Source of the DNA: Anaerococcus prevotii DSM 20548
GTDB taxonomy: Bacteria; Bacillota; Clostridia; Tissierellales; Peptoniphilaceae
NCBI RefSeq assembly: GCF_000024105.1
Contig: NC_013171.1
Coordinates: 124,001 to 188,000 of the forward strand
Direction of reading: 5' to 3'
Length of the DNA: 64,000 nucleotides
The notes beneath the pieces were generated by a model. That model was not told the origin of the DNA, did no database searches, and was given only the letters and a program-made list of their open reading frames with translations. Below, piece by piece: positions 34,322-43,628 of this stretch. The position numbers and the translations under genes are program-made. Every line of letters begins with the position of its first letter. Within the stretch, counting starts at the first letter, position 1.

Positions 34322-35407
34322 ATGAAAGTAATTTTAGATAATATAGGAAAGAAATACGAAGGTCGTGAGAACTTCACGATTAGAAATATAAATCTAGAGA
34401 TAGATGACAATGATTTTTGTGTAATACTAGGACCATCTGGTTGCGGTAAGTCAACCCTTCTTAGGATGATTGCAGGACTTAACTCAATTACAGAAGGAAC
34501 CCTACGTTTTAACGACAAGATCATGAACACAGTTGAGCCAAAAGATAGGGACATTGCGATGGTTTTCCAATCATACGCCCTCTATCCACACATGACAGTT
34601 TATGATAATATGGCCTTTTCATTAAATATGAAAAAGGAGAGAAAAGAAGTAATCGATCAAAGAATACAAGATGTGGCAAAGATTCTCCAGCTAGAAGACT
34701 ATCTTTACTCAAGACCATCTGACATATCAGGAGGTCAAAGGCAAAGGGTGGCTCTAGGAAGAGCTATCGCAAGAAACCCAGAAGTATTCCTCATGGATGA
34801 GCCATTATCTAACCTTGATGCCAAGTTACGTGAGCACATGAGAGTAGAGATTGTAAGAATCCACAATCAATTAGATACTACAAGTATCTACGTAACTCAC
34901 GACCAAACTGAGGCTATGACTATGGCTACAAAGATAGTCCTCCTAGATAAGGGAGTTATCCAACAAGTTGGAGCTCCAAATGAGTTTTATCAAAAACCAA
35001 ACAACCTCTTCGTAGCAGGATTTATAGGTTCTCCTACAATGAATATCATCAAGGGAAAAATCAAGGATGGTCTTTTCGTAAATGACTCAGGAGAAATCAA
35101 GGTAAGACCAAGTGATAAAGACCTTGAAAAGATTAAGTCCTACGAAGGAAAAGTAGTTCATCTTGGAATAAGATCTGAAAGATTTATAGCAGAAAAAAGA
35201 GACTATAACTCTGTAAGTGCTAATATAGAAGTTATAGAGTCCTTGGGTAAGGAGCAACTCCTTTATACAAAACTTAAGGATGGCACAAGCCTAACCATAA
35301 GTCAACCAGGATACTTAGACTATGCTATAGGGGAAGATCATGACTTTACCCTAGACCCTGAAGCCTTACATTTCTTTGATGGCGAGACAACTGAAAGAAT
35401 AAACTAG
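34322..35407 (+). CDS. MsmX/UgpC-type sugar ABC transporter ATPase, copy 1
   Basis: A 361-residue ATPase. Walker A is GPSGCGKST, the signature is ISGGQRQRVALGRA, Walker B is EVFLMDEPLSNLD, the switch is YVTHDQ, and a C-terminal TOBE/MalK-like domain covers residues 235-361. It powers the preceding permeases and may be shared with other sugar importers. It lies 9 bases after malG and is followed by a terminator. A second copy of similar length lies at 44758-45849. Confidence 0.92.
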   Translation: MKVILDNIGKKYEGRENFTIRNINLEIDDNDFCVILGPSGCGKSTLLRMIAGLNSITEGTLRFNDKIMNTVEPKDRDIAMVFQSYALYPHMTVYDNMAFSLNMKKERKEVIDQRIQDVAKILQLEDYLYSRPSDISGGQRQRVALGRAIARNPEVFLMDEPLSNLDAKLREHMRVEIVRIHNQLDTTSIYVTHDQTEAMTMATKIVLLDKGVIQQVGAPNEFYQKPNNLFVAGFIGSPTMNIIKGKIKDGLFVNDSGEIKVRPSDKDLEKIKSYEGKVVHLGIRSERFIAEKRDYNSVSANIEVIESLGKEQLLYTKLKDGTSLTISQPGYLDYAIGEDHDFTLDPEALHFFDGETTERIN

Positions 35408-35418
35408 AATTAAGTAAG

Positions 35419-35440
35419 AACCCTCGGATTGAGGGTTTTT
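35419..35440. terminator. Intrinsic terminator after the maltodextrin operon
   Basis: AACCCTC (35419-35425) pairs with GAGGGTT (35431-35437) and T residues follow; it lies between convergent genes and could serve both. Confidence 0.8.
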
Positions 35441-35446
35441 CTTTGT

Positions 35447-35896
35447 CTAACTTTCAAGCTTTAGGAGAAATCTTTTTACTTCTACTCCATAGGCAAAGCC
35501 TCCAATCTTCCCATCAGACCTTATTACCCTATGGCAGGGATAAATTATGAAGAAAGGATTCCTTCCTATTGCATTAGCCACAGCCCTTGTTGCCTTTTTC
35601 CTATTTATATTCTTTGCGACTTTCTTGTAGGTCGATTTTTCTCCGTAGGGGATATTCCTAAGCTCTTTTATTACTTCTTTTTGAAAGTCAGTCCCCATAA
35701 TCTCGAGGAGATCATAAATTGTAAACTCTTTTCTCTCTCCCCTAAGGTATTCCTCGATTTGTCCAAAGACCTTATCAGTAGCTGGTGTCCTTTCGGATAA
35801 AGCATTTGATTTTTTCACTAAACTTATAGATTCGATTTTTTTATCGTAGGAGAATTTTAAAATCCCAATCCTACTTTTGTAAAATGCGTATTTCAT
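35447..35896 (-). CDS. ogt: Methylated-DNA-protein-cysteine methyltransferase
   Basis: A 149-residue Ogt/AdaB-type repair protein that removes alkyl groups from O6-alkylguanine in a suicide reaction. The acceptor cysteine is in the PCHRVI motif near residue 119, preceded by the IPYGEKSTYKKVA winged-helix segment and the arginine finger region RAVANAIGRNP. Slightly short at the N terminus compared with Ogt but complete in the catalytic domain. Single gene, convergent with the msmX gene. Confidence 0.92.
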   Translation of the reverse strand: MKYAFYKSRIGILKFSYDKKIESISLVKKSNALSERTPATDKVFGQIEEYLRGERKEFTIYDLLEIMGTDFQKEVIKELRNIPYGEKSTYKKVAKNINRKKATRAVANAIGRNPFFIIYPCHRVIRSDGKIGGFAYGVEVKRFLLKLES

Positions 35897-35972
35897 AAGA
35901 TAATTATATGTCTTTGGGATAAAGTAGCCAGAGGCGTATAATGATAGAAAGTTAAATTAGAGAAGGATTGAT

Positions 35973-37271
35973 ATGAATTATAAAGAAAAAATACAAAAAA
36001 TCGTTAATTATATAAAAAGTGGAGAGAAAAATCCAAAGGACTTTGCTATAGGCTTCGAGTCGGAGCATTTTGTAGTTGATAAAGATAGTCTTGAAACTGT
36101 GTCTTATTATGGAGAAGACGGTATAGCTCAATCAATGGAGGAGATTGCTAAAGATTCCTACGAAAAGCATGAAGAAGATGGAAAGATTTTAGGTTTGAGC
36201 AAGGACAGATTTGATATTTCTGTAGAACCAGCCAGCCAATTTGAAATAGCTCTTAAGTCTCGTAAAAAGATTGATGACTTATACGAGGATTATAAAAAAG
36301 CTATGGCAGAGATTGTTCCGGTTTTCGAAAAGAAGGGCCAAGTTTTAGCTAATGTAGGCTATCATCCAAAAAGCAAGATAGAAGATATCAAAATCATCCC
36401 AAAGAAGAGATACGACTATATGTATGAATATTTTAGAATTAATGGGGGAGCCTACGCCCACAATATGATGAAGGGAACGGCAAGTCTTCAATGCGCTATA
36501 GATTATTCTAGCGAAGAAGATTTTAGGAAGAAATACTTTGTGGCAAGTGCCCTTTCTCCTTTCCTCTATTCGATCTTCGATAATGCCTATATTTTCGAAG
36601 GAGAAGTTTATGGTAAGAGAAATCTCCGTCAGATGATTTGGGATAATTGTGACAGGCAAAGAACAGGAGTCTATCCATTCGCCTTTGATGATGACTTCTC
36701 TTATGAAAAATATGCAAGAGAAATCTTAAATACAGATATAATATTCGTCCATGAAGACGGAGAAGACCATTATAAGGGAAGGCTTAAGTTTTCAGAAGTG
36801 ATGGATAAAGACTCAAGTGACGAGATGATTTTCCATGCCCTATCTATAGTATTTCCAGATGTAAGAGCTAAGAAATATATAGAAATTAGGATGCCTGATG
36901 AAGTGCCTTATCCATATAACTTTGCAGCCTTAGCCTTAATCAAGGGACTCTTCTATGATGAAGAAAATCTTGATAGACTATATGAGATTTTTACCGATAT
37001 GGATTATAGGTCACTTACAAATTTTAGAAGTAGGAGTGAAAGATACGGCCTCCATGCGACCTACAAGGATAAGGAAATCTATAAATGGGCCTTAGACTTT
37101 GTGGAGATGGCGAAAAGATCTCTAGAGGATGAGGCTCATTATCTAAAGCCTTTGAGGGAAATCCTTGAAGAAGAGAAGAGTCCTAGAGATATCTATGAAA
37201 GCCTATACAAGAAAGATCCGACAGAAGCAATAAGAGTCTTTTCTGCCAATGAATCTCTAAGGAAGATGTAA
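35973..37271 (+). CDS. gshA: Glutamate-cysteine ligase, GCS2 family
   Basis: A 432-residue enzyme of the GCS2 (plant/proteobacterial/EgtA-like) family, making gamma-glutamylcysteine from Glu, Cys and ATP. Visible landmarks are GFESEHFVV near the N terminus (metal-binding glutamates), DISVEPASQFEIAL, GTASLQCAIDYSS and YIEIRMPDEVPYP. No glutathione synthetase gene or GshF fusion is nearby, so gamma-glutamylcysteine may be the thiol product unless a separate synthetase exists. The ATG of radA overlaps its stop by one base. Confidence 0.82.
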   Translation: MNYKEKIQKIVNYIKSGEKNPKDFAIGFESEHFVVDKDSLETVSYYGEDGIAQSMEEIAKDSYEKHEEDGKILGLSKDRFDISVEPASQFEIALKSRKKIDDLYEDYKKAMAEIVPVFEKKGQVLANVGYHPKSKIEDIKIIPKKRYDYMYEYFRINGGAYAHNMMKGTASLQCAIDYSSEEDFRKKYFVASALSPFLYSIFDNAYIFEGEVYGKRNLRQMIWDNCDRQRTGVYPFAFDDDFSYEKYAREILNTDIIFVHEDGEDHYKGRLKFSEVMDKDSSDEMIFHALSIVFPDVRAKKYIEIRMPDEVPYPYNFAALALIKGLFYDEENLDRLYEIFTDMDYRSLTNFRSRSERYGLHATYKDKEIYKWALDFVEMAKRSLEDEAHYLKPLREILEEEKSPRDIYESLYKKDPTEAIRVFSANESLRKM

Positions 37272-38641
37272 TGGCGAAAGCAAAAAAAGCCTATGAATGT
37301 ACATCCTGCGGCCATACCCAAGGAGTTTGGGCTGGTCAATGCCCGGAATGCGGTAAGTGGGGGAGCATGCATGAGGTTATTGTTGATAAAAAAGCTAGTA
37401 AGCAAAACATAGTAGTAGAAGATAAAAATGCCAAAAAGCTTAAATCTATCGCTTTAGATGAGTCTGAAAGGATAAAATCAACCTATAGCGAGTTTGATAG
37501 GGCTGTGGGAGGAGGGCTTGTGAGAGATTCAGTTTCGATTCTTACAGCAAGACCTGGAGCAGGAAAATCTACCCTCCTCCTTCAACTTTCAAAGTCCTAC
37601 GCAGATAAGGGTCTTAAGGTAATCTATATTTCTGGAGAAGAGAGCGAAAGTCAAATTAAGTCACGTGCAGACAGGATTATGTCTGAGCTTTCTGAAAATA
37701 TCTGGATTCTTTCGACAAATTCTATGGACCTTGCCATAAAGGAAATAAAAAATGTGGATGCAGACATAGTTTTTCTAGATTCTATCCAAACCTTTAGCCT
37801 GGCAGAACTTGATAACAAACAAGGAAGCCCCACCCAAACCATAGAGGTCGCCAACAAGGCGGTTGATATTGCAAAAGATAGCGAAAGAAAAAGGGCTGTT
37901 ATAATGATAGGCCATATGACCAAAAAGGGCGAGATGGCAGGTCTTAGGACCTTGGAGCACTTGGTAGATACGGTCTTAGTCCTTGATGGAGAAAGCGAAG
38001 AGGATCTTAGAATCCTAACTTCAACTAAAAATAGATTCGGTAGAACTGGAGAAATCGGCCTATTTTCTATGGATGAAGACGGTCTAAATGAAATCACAAA
38101 TCCTAGTGAGTATTTTATCACAGAAAGAAGCGAAGATATAGAAGGATCAGCCATTTCTGTAACCAAGGAGGGATCGAGACTCCTAGAAGTAGAGATAGAA
38201 TCTCTAGTATCAAAATCCTTCATGCCCTACCCACAAAGGATAGGAGACTCCCTAAGAAGAGATGACCTAAACACTTTAATCTCAATTCTTCAAGAAAGAG
38301 CAGGCCTAAATCTTTATGACTACAATGTTATCATCAAAACAACTGGAGGCATCAAGCTAAGCGAGCCTTCGGTAAATCTAGCTATAATGGTCTCAATCGC
38401 CTCATCCTTGATGAAGCATCCTGTCTCCGACAAGAGCGTCTTCATAGCAGAAGTAGGACTTACGGGAGAGCTTAAGAAGGTTCCTCAGATTAAGCAAAGG
38501 CTAAAGGAGATTGAAAGATTAGGCTATAAGAAAGCCTTCGTAGCTAAAAACTCAATAGATAGCAAAGACTTTAAGGAACTAAAGATTTATCAACTAGCAA
38601 ATATTAGGCAGGTCATAGATGAAGTACTAGTAAAAGGATGA
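37271..38641 (+). CDS. radA: DNA repair protein RadA
   Basis: A 456-residue RadA/Sms branch-migration ATPase. It has an N-terminal C4 zinc finger (CTSCGHTQGVWAGQCPECGKW), a RecA-like core with Walker A ARPGAGKST, the RadA-specific KNRFG motif near residue 256, and a C-terminal Lon-protease-like domain (VGLTGELKKVPQIKQRLKE). It helps recombination repair. Its start overlaps the gshA stop codon. Confidence 0.95.
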   Translation: MAKAKKAYECTSCGHTQGVWAGQCPECGKWGSMHEVIVDKKASKQNIVVEDKNAKKLKSIALDESERIKSTYSEFDRAVGGGLVRDSVSILTARPGAGKSTLLLQLSKSYADKGLKVIYISGEESESQIKSRADRIMSELSENIWILSTNSMDLAIKEIKNVDADIVFLDSIQTFSLAELDNKQGSPTQTIEVANKAVDIAKDSERKRAVIMIGHMTKKGEMAGLRTLEHLVDTVLVLDGESEEDLRILTSTKNRFGRTGEIGLFSMDEDGLNEITNPSEYFITERSEDIEGSAISVTKEGSRLLEVEIESLVSKSFMPYPQRIGDSLRRDDLNTLISILQERAGLNLYDYNVIIKTTGGIKLSEPSVNLAIMVSIASSLMKHPVSDKSVFIAEVGLTGELKKVPQIKQRLKEIERLGYKKAFVAKNSIDSKDFKELKIYQLANIRQVIDEVLVKG

Positions 38642-38725
38642 TCCTTTAGCTAATTAAGATAGAATTTTAAAATGATATAAATTTATCCTAAAAATTTAAA
38701 GAAAATTGTAGGAAAGCTTAGGAAT

Positions 38726-38754
38726 TTGCAAATTGAAAACGTGTGTAGTATAAT
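38726..38754 (+). promoter_or_regulatory. Promoter of the flavin lipoprotein genes
   Basis: TTGCAA (38726-38731), a 17-base spacer and TATAAT (38749-38754), 33 bases upstream of the FMN-binding lipoprotein start. Confidence 0.7.
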
Positions 38755-38786
38755 CAGAGGACATAGGAAAAATAAAGGAGAATTAT

Positions 38787-39170
38787 ATGAAAAACATAAA
38801 ATCATACGCAGCAATCGCAGCACTAGCCCTTGCTCTTACAGCTTGTGGAAACAATGCTAACGATGCTAAGAAAGAAGATGCTTCTACTGACGTAGCGACA
38901 GAAGAAACAACAGAAAAAGTTGGTGAAGCTACAGCAGCAGGTTACGGTGGAGACATCAAAGTTAAAGTAACTATGGATGGGGAAACAATCAAAGACATCC
39001 AAGTTGATCACACAGAAACAGAAGGAATCGGAGCAGACGCAGTTCCAACTCTAGTTGAAGAGATCAAAAAGAACAACGGTACTGAAGGCGTAGATAACGT
39101 ATCTGGCGCAACAGTAACAAGTGAAGCTCTAAAAACAGCAGTAGACGAAGCAATCAAGGCTGCAAAATAA
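38787..39170 (+). CDS. FMN-binding domain lipoprotein
   Basis: A 127-residue lipoprotein (lipobox LTAC at residues 17-20) made of a short acidic linker and one FMN_bind domain. The covalent flavin site is in DNVSGATVTSEAL: the threonine of SGAT is the residue ApbE-type flavinyltransferases modify. Small FMN-binding lipoproteins serve as extracytosolic electron carriers. It has its own promoter and is followed by a reductase gene with a related FMN domain, so it may pass electrons to that enzyme. Confidence 0.85.
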   Translation: MKNIKSYAAIAALALALTACGNNANDAKKEDASTDVATEETTEKVGEATAAGYGGDIKVKVTMDGETIKDIQVDHTETEGIGADAVPTLVEEIKKNNGTEGVDNVSGATVTSEALKTAVDEAIKAAK

Positions 39171-39188
39171 TATAGTTACAAAGAAAGT

Positions 39189-39240
39189 AAGCTCTAAGGG
39201 CCAGTCCTCGACAATGAAAGATTAGTCTTTAGGGCTTTTT
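39189..39240 (+). terminator. Long-looped terminator between the flavin genes
   Basis: AAGCTCTAA (39189-39197) pairs with TTAGGGCTT (39229-39237, one G-U pair) and T residues follow. The 31-base loop could form further pairs. It may let some transcripts read into the reductase gene. Confidence 0.6.
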
Positions 39241-39259
39241 AATCTTTAAAGGAGATGAA

Positions 39260-41086
39260 ATGAAAGCTAAAAAATTATTTGCAAGTCTATCCCTAATACT
39301 TGCCCTAACATCTTGTGCTTCTCAAAGTCCAAAGACTACAGAAGAAACTAAAGAAGATGTCAAGACAGAAGAAAGTGCATCAAAAGAATCTAAGAAAGAT
39401 TCAAAAATAGAAGAAATATCAGGTACATATGAAGGATCTGCCAAGGGATATGGCGGAGATATCAAGGTTAAAGTGACCCTAGATAAGGGAGAGATCACAG
39501 ACATAGAAACAGAAGAAAGCGAAACTAAATCAGTAGGATCTGCTGGAATCGAAAGAGTTAAGGAAGAGATAATTGCCAAAAATTCAACTGATGTAGACAG
39601 AACTACAGGGGCCACCATCTCATCAGCTGCCTTTATCTCAGCTGTAAACGAAGCCCTACTTACAGCAGGAATAGATTCTGATAAGCTTGTGGCCAAGGAA
39701 ATCGAAGATGACTTCAAGACTCCAATCGAAACTGACGTTGTAGTAGTAGGTTCCGGTGGAGCAGGCCTATCTGCTGCTATCCAACTTGCCCAAGATGGTA
39801 AGAATGTTACAGTCGTAGAAAAGGCAGGAATTACAGGTGGTAACTCATCCCTTGCTTCAGGTGGAATGAATGCATCTGAGACTAGACTTCAAGAAAAAGA
39901 AGGAATCCCTGATACTAACGAGCTTTTCTTTGAAGATACAATGAAGGGTGGCCATGACATAAATAATCCAGACCTAGTTAGAAAAATGGTCGACTCATCA
40001 TCTGAAGCTATCGATTGGCTAGAAGACAATGGGGCTCCTTTGACTCAACTTAAGTTTTCTGGTGGACAAAGTGAGATGAGAACCCACGCTCCAGTAAATG
40101 ATGAAGGAAAATCAATCCCAGTAGGATCCTACCTAGTAGACAAGCTAACTACAAAGGCCAAGGAATTGGGAGTAGATATAATCTATGATGCAAGGGTAAA
40201 AGAGATCCTAATGGAAGATGGCAAGGCTAAGGGAGTTCTTGCGGAAACAAATAAGGGAGATCTTACAGTAAATGCTAAGGCAGTTATAGTTGCAAGTGGT
40301 GGATTCGGTGCCAATATGGACATGGTTGTAGAATATAAGCCAGAACTTGAAGGCTACGTATCTACAAATGCTAAGTCAATTACCGGAGATGCTGTTAACT
40401 TCCTCAAAGAAGCTGGAGCAAACTTCATAGACATGGATCAAATCCAAATCCATCCAACAGTTGTCCAAAAAGACGGATCTCTAATATCAGAAGGCCTAAG
40501 AGGAGAAGGGGCAATCCTCCTTAACCAAAAGGGAGAAAGATTTGTAGATGAGCTTGAGACAAGAGACTTTGTATCCAAGACTATCCTAGACCAAGAAGGA
40601 AAAGCAGCTTATCTTCTAGTTGATCAAAAGATGATGGATGAGTCAGCTACTATCCAAAAATACTACGACAAGGGCCTACTAGAAAAGGCAGAAGACTACA
40701 AGGCTATTGCTGAAATTATAGGATGCGATGAAGAGACAGTTAAGAATTCTATAGAAAAATGGAAGGAAATCTGTGCCAACAACGAAGACCCTGACTTTGG
40801 AAGAAAGGGCATGGATAAGTCAAAATCCGACCTATCTAAGGCTCCTTACTATCTAGTTAAAATCGCTCCAGGAATCCACCACACCATGGGCGGAGTCGAA
40901 GTAAACACAAACTCAGAAGTAATATCCAAAGAAAGTGCACCAATTCCAGGCCTATACGCTGCAGGCGAAGTTACAGGAGGAGTTCACGGGGCAAATAGAC
41001 TCGGTGGCAATGCTGTAACTGACATAGTAGTATTCGGAAGAAACGCTGCCAAGTCAGCAGAAGAATATATAAAAGAAAATAACTAA
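39260..41086 (+). CDS. Lipoprotein FMN/FAD fumarate-reductase-like flavoprotein
   Basis: A 608-residue exported enzyme. The lipobox is LTSC near residue 19. Residues 55-140 are an FMN_bind domain with the flavinylation motif TTGATISSAAF. Residues 155-608 are an FAD_binding_2 domain (VVVVGSGGAGLSAAIQLA), with HTMGGVEVNTN near the C terminus and the active-site region LRGEGAILLNQ. The layout matches extracytosolic flavin fumarate reductases and urocanate or cinnamate reductases. The true acceptor depends on active-site residues that cannot be judged here. It would be anchored on the outer face of the membrane. Confidence 0.87.
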   Translation: MKAKKLFASLSLILALTSCASQSPKTTEETKEDVKTEESASKESKKDSKIEEISGTYEGSAKGYGGDIKVKVTLDKGEITDIETEESETKSVGSAGIERVKEEIIAKNSTDVDRTTGATISSAAFISAVNEALLTAGIDSDKLVAKEIEDDFKTPIETDVVVVGSGGAGLSAAIQLAQDGKNVTVVEKAGITGGNSSLASGGMNASETRLQEKEGIPDTNELFFEDTMKGGHDINNPDLVRKMVDSSSEAIDWLEDNGAPLTQLKFSGGQSEMRTHAPVNDEGKSIPVGSYLVDKLTTKAKELGVDIIYDARVKEILMEDGKAKGVLAETNKGDLTVNAKAVIVASGGFGANMDMVVEYKPELEGYVSTNAKSITGDAVNFLKEAGANFIDMDQIQIHPTVVQKDGSLISEGLRGEGAILLNQKGERFVDELETRDFVSKTILDQEGKAAYLLVDQKMMDESATIQKYYDKGLLEKAEDYKAIAEIIGCDEETVKNSIEKWKEICANNEDPDFGRKGMDKSKSDLSKAPYYLVKIAPGIHHTMGGVEVNTNSEVISKESAPIPGLYAAGEVTGGVHGANRLGGNAVTDIVVFGRNAAKSAEEYIKENN

Positions 41087-41092
41087 GCTTAT

Positions 41093-41147
41093 GAGCTTTT
41101 GCAAGATATATCATTTTCGGATGACCTATCAAGCGAAAGCTCTTTTT
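41093..41147 (+). terminator. Long-looped terminator after the flavoprotein gene
   Basis: GAGCTTTT (41093-41100) pairs with GAAAGCTC (41135-41142, with G-U pairs), enclosing an internal hairpin, and five T follow. The remainder of the gap to 41279 is AT-rich without recognisable sites. Confidence 0.6.
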
Positions 41148-41279
41148 GATTTCACTTGAGTTAAATAGGGAGAAAACAAAAGATAGAAATAAGGATTAGG
41201 AGAAATATAATATATATGATATTAGTTTAACTAGTCTATTAAAGTTTAAGAATAAGATTAATTTACTAAGGAGAGATAA

Positions 41280-42146
41280 GTGAAGAAAAAATATATAATT
41301 TTACTAGGCCTTTGCCTAATTTTTCTCATAGGAGGCTTGAATTTTGTTAAAAGGGATTCGAAGTTTGACCTAGAGGATTCTAAAAGCAAGGCTGTTTACA
41401 TATATAATCTTACAGATGATAAAAAAGTCTACGGAAAAAATGAAAATAAGCCTCTCCCCATGGCATCTCTAACTAAAATCATGACCCTTCTTGTAAGTCT
41501 CGACCATGTTTCTAACCTAGGAGAGCTTGCACCAATTGACTATGATTCCTATATGAGGGCTGTCAGTGAAAATGCCTCTATGGCGGGCTTTCTTGCAAAT
41601 GAGACAACGACCTACCGAGACCTCATGTATGGGACAATACTAGCATCTGGAGCAGAAGCAGCAGATTCCCTTGCAATCAATGTGGCAGGAAGCATAGATT
41701 CGTTTGTAGATCTTATGAATGAAAAAGTAGGAGAGCTTAATCTAGAAAATACCTCCTACGCCAATGCCGATGGGATGGATGATAGGAGAAACTTCCAGTC
41801 GGCTAAAGATTGTGCTATGCTTATCAAATATGGCCTAGAAGATGGTAATTTCAGGGCAATTTTCACTAAGAGAGACTACCTATCTCAAGCGACAAATGAA
41901 CATCCAGACGGAGTCTACATAGAAAGTACAATATTTTCTCATCTTAAGGATTATGAAGAAAATGGATTTGAGATTATTGGAGGCAAGAGTGGAACTACAG
42001 ACGAGGCTGGACTCTGCTGGGCGACCCTTGCCGAAAAAGATGGGAAGGAATATATAATAGTTGTCATGGGAGTTTCTTTTTCAGATATTGATGACCTTCC
42101 AGATGCCCATATCAGAGAGACCCTAGAATATTTAGAGAGAATCTAA
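41280..42146 (+). CDS. D-alanyl-D-alanine carboxypeptidase, S11 family
   Basis: A 288-residue low-molecular-weight penicillin-binding protein. One N-terminal membrane anchor (IILLGLCLIFLIGGLNFV) is followed by SxxK (SLTK near residue 64), SxN (SEN in AVSENASMAGF) and KSGT (GGKSGTTDEAG). It trims pentapeptide in peptidoglycan on the outer face of the membrane. It starts with GTG, with AAGGAG 8 bases upstream. It lacks the C-terminal beta domain of DacA-type proteins. Confidence 0.9.
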   Translation: MKKKYIILLGLCLIFLIGGLNFVKRDSKFDLEDSKSKAVYIYNLTDDKKVYGKNENKPLPMASLTKIMTLLVSLDHVSNLGELAPIDYDSYMRAVSENASMAGFLANETTTYRDLMYGTILASGAEAADSLAINVAGSIDSFVDLMNEKVGELNLENTSYANADGMDDRRNFQSAKDCAMLIKYGLEDGNFRAIFTKRDYLSQATNEHPDGVYIESTIFSHLKDYEENGFEIIGGKSGTTDEAGLCWATLAEKDGKEYIIVVMGVSFSDIDDLPDAHIRETLEYLERI

Positions 42147-42202
42147 TTAATAATGACTATCAATTCATATATTTTTAGGTAAAATACTAGTGAGGTGAAA
42201 AA

Positions 42203-43531
42203 ATGATTAACAAAGATAAATTTAAAGACTTAGACGAGAAATTTTATGCCGACAGGGCAAATGTGATTGCCCAAAGTGCAGTAACAAGAAACGGAATTAC
42301 AGAAGCTGCAATCGACCCTGACGTGATCAAGGACATTCGCCACTCTTTTTCGATTGAGCTTAAGCAAGGAGAGATAACAGACCAAAAGCAATCCGGTCGT
42401 TGCTGGATGTTCTCCGCCCTAAACACCATGAGATATAGGATAATCAAGGATTACAATCTTGAGACTTTCGAGCTTTCCCAAGCCTATCCTTTATTTTTCG
42501 ATAAGCTAGAAAAGAGCAATTATTTCCTAGAATCTATAATAAAAACTGTAGACGAAGACCTCCAAGGAAGACTAGTAAAACACATCTTAGCTGATCCTTT
42601 GGGAGATGGTGGCCAATGGGACATGTTCGTAAACTTAGTCAACAAATACGGAGTTGTACCAAAATACGCCATGCCTGAAGTGAAATCTTCATCTGCTACC
42701 AGAGAGATGGACGCCTATCTTACCAAAATGCTAAGATCTTTTGCCAAAGACTTAAGAAATGCCCACAAAGAGGGAAAGAGCCTAGAAGACTTAGAGGCTA
42801 TGAAAGATGGATTTAACGAAGATATCTACAGGGCCCTAAGCGTAGTTTTGGGAACTCCACCAAAGAAAATTGACTTTGAGGCAAGGGATAAGGACGATAA
42901 TTATATAAATGAGACAGACCTTACTCCTAAGGAATTTTTCGACAAATATGTAAAGATGAATCTAGACGATTATATTTCTTTAATAAATGCCCCTACCGGA
43001 GATAAGCCATTTAACGAAACTTTTACGGTGGATTTCCTGGGCAATGTCGTAGAAGGTAAGGAAGTTAAATACCTAAATCTTCCTATAGACGAACTAAAAA
43101 AGGCCGCTATCAAGCAACTTAAGGACGGATTTCCTGTATGGATGGGCTGCGATGTAGGCCAAAGCTTTATCAGAGAGGAAGGAATCCTTGATACCAAAGC
43201 CTTTAATATCAAAGAAATCTTCGACCTAGACTTTGAGATGACTAAGGAAGAAAGACTTGACTACTCAGAAAGCTTGATGACTCACGCCATGGTATTTACA
43301 GGAGTTGACCTAGACGAAGATGGAAATCCAGTAAGGTGGAAGATAGAAAACTCTTGGGGAGATAGGGCAGGAAACAAGGGCTATCTAGTAATGAGCGATG
43401 CTTGGTTTGATGAATATATGTATCAAATCGCAGTAGATAAGAAATATCTAACAGAAGATCAGAGAAAAGCCTGGGACAAGGACCCAATCCACCTAAAACC
43501 TTGGGATCCTATGGGATCTCTTGCAAGATAA
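42203..43531 (+). CDS. pepC: Aminopeptidase C (bleomycin hydrolase family, C1B)
   Basis: A 442-residue cytoplasmic cysteine peptidase. Catalytic residues are visible: QSGRCWMFSALN (cysteine near 70), THAMVFTGVD (histidine) and KIENSWG (asparagine). Family members form hexameric barrels and remove N-terminal residues from peptides. Full length, with GAGGTG ahead of the ATG and a terminator directly after. Confidence 0.95.
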   Translation: MINKDKFKDLDEKFYADRANVIAQSAVTRNGITEAAIDPDVIKDIRHSFSIELKQGEITDQKQSGRCWMFSALNTMRYRIIKDYNLETFELSQAYPLFFDKLEKSNYFLESIIKTVDEDLQGRLVKHILADPLGDGGQWDMFVNLVNKYGVVPKYAMPEVKSSSATREMDAYLTKMLRSFAKDLRNAHKEGKSLEDLEAMKDGFNEDIYRALSVVLGTPPKKIDFEARDKDDNYINETDLTPKEFFDKYVKMNLDDYISLINAPTGDKPFNETFTVDFLGNVVEGKEVKYLNLPIDELKKAAIKQLKDGFPVWMGCDVGQSFIREEGILDTKAFNIKEIFDLDFEMTKEERLDYSESLMTHAMVFTGVDLDEDGNPVRWKIENSWGDRAGNKGYLVMSDAWFDEYMYQIAVDKKYLTEDQRKAWDKDPIHLKPWDPMGSLAR

Positions 43532-43535
43532 AGTT

Positions 43536-43557
43536 AAGGGCCTTTGGGCCTTTTTCT
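43536..43557 (+). terminator. Intrinsic terminator after pepC
   Basis: AAGGGCC pairs with GGCCTTT around a short loop, and T residues follow. Confidence 0.75.
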
Positions 43558-43628
43558 TTTGGGCTTAAATTTCACTTTTCCTGAAATTTATTATAAGATA
43601 GGAGTAAGAAAAAGATAGAGGAGATTTT

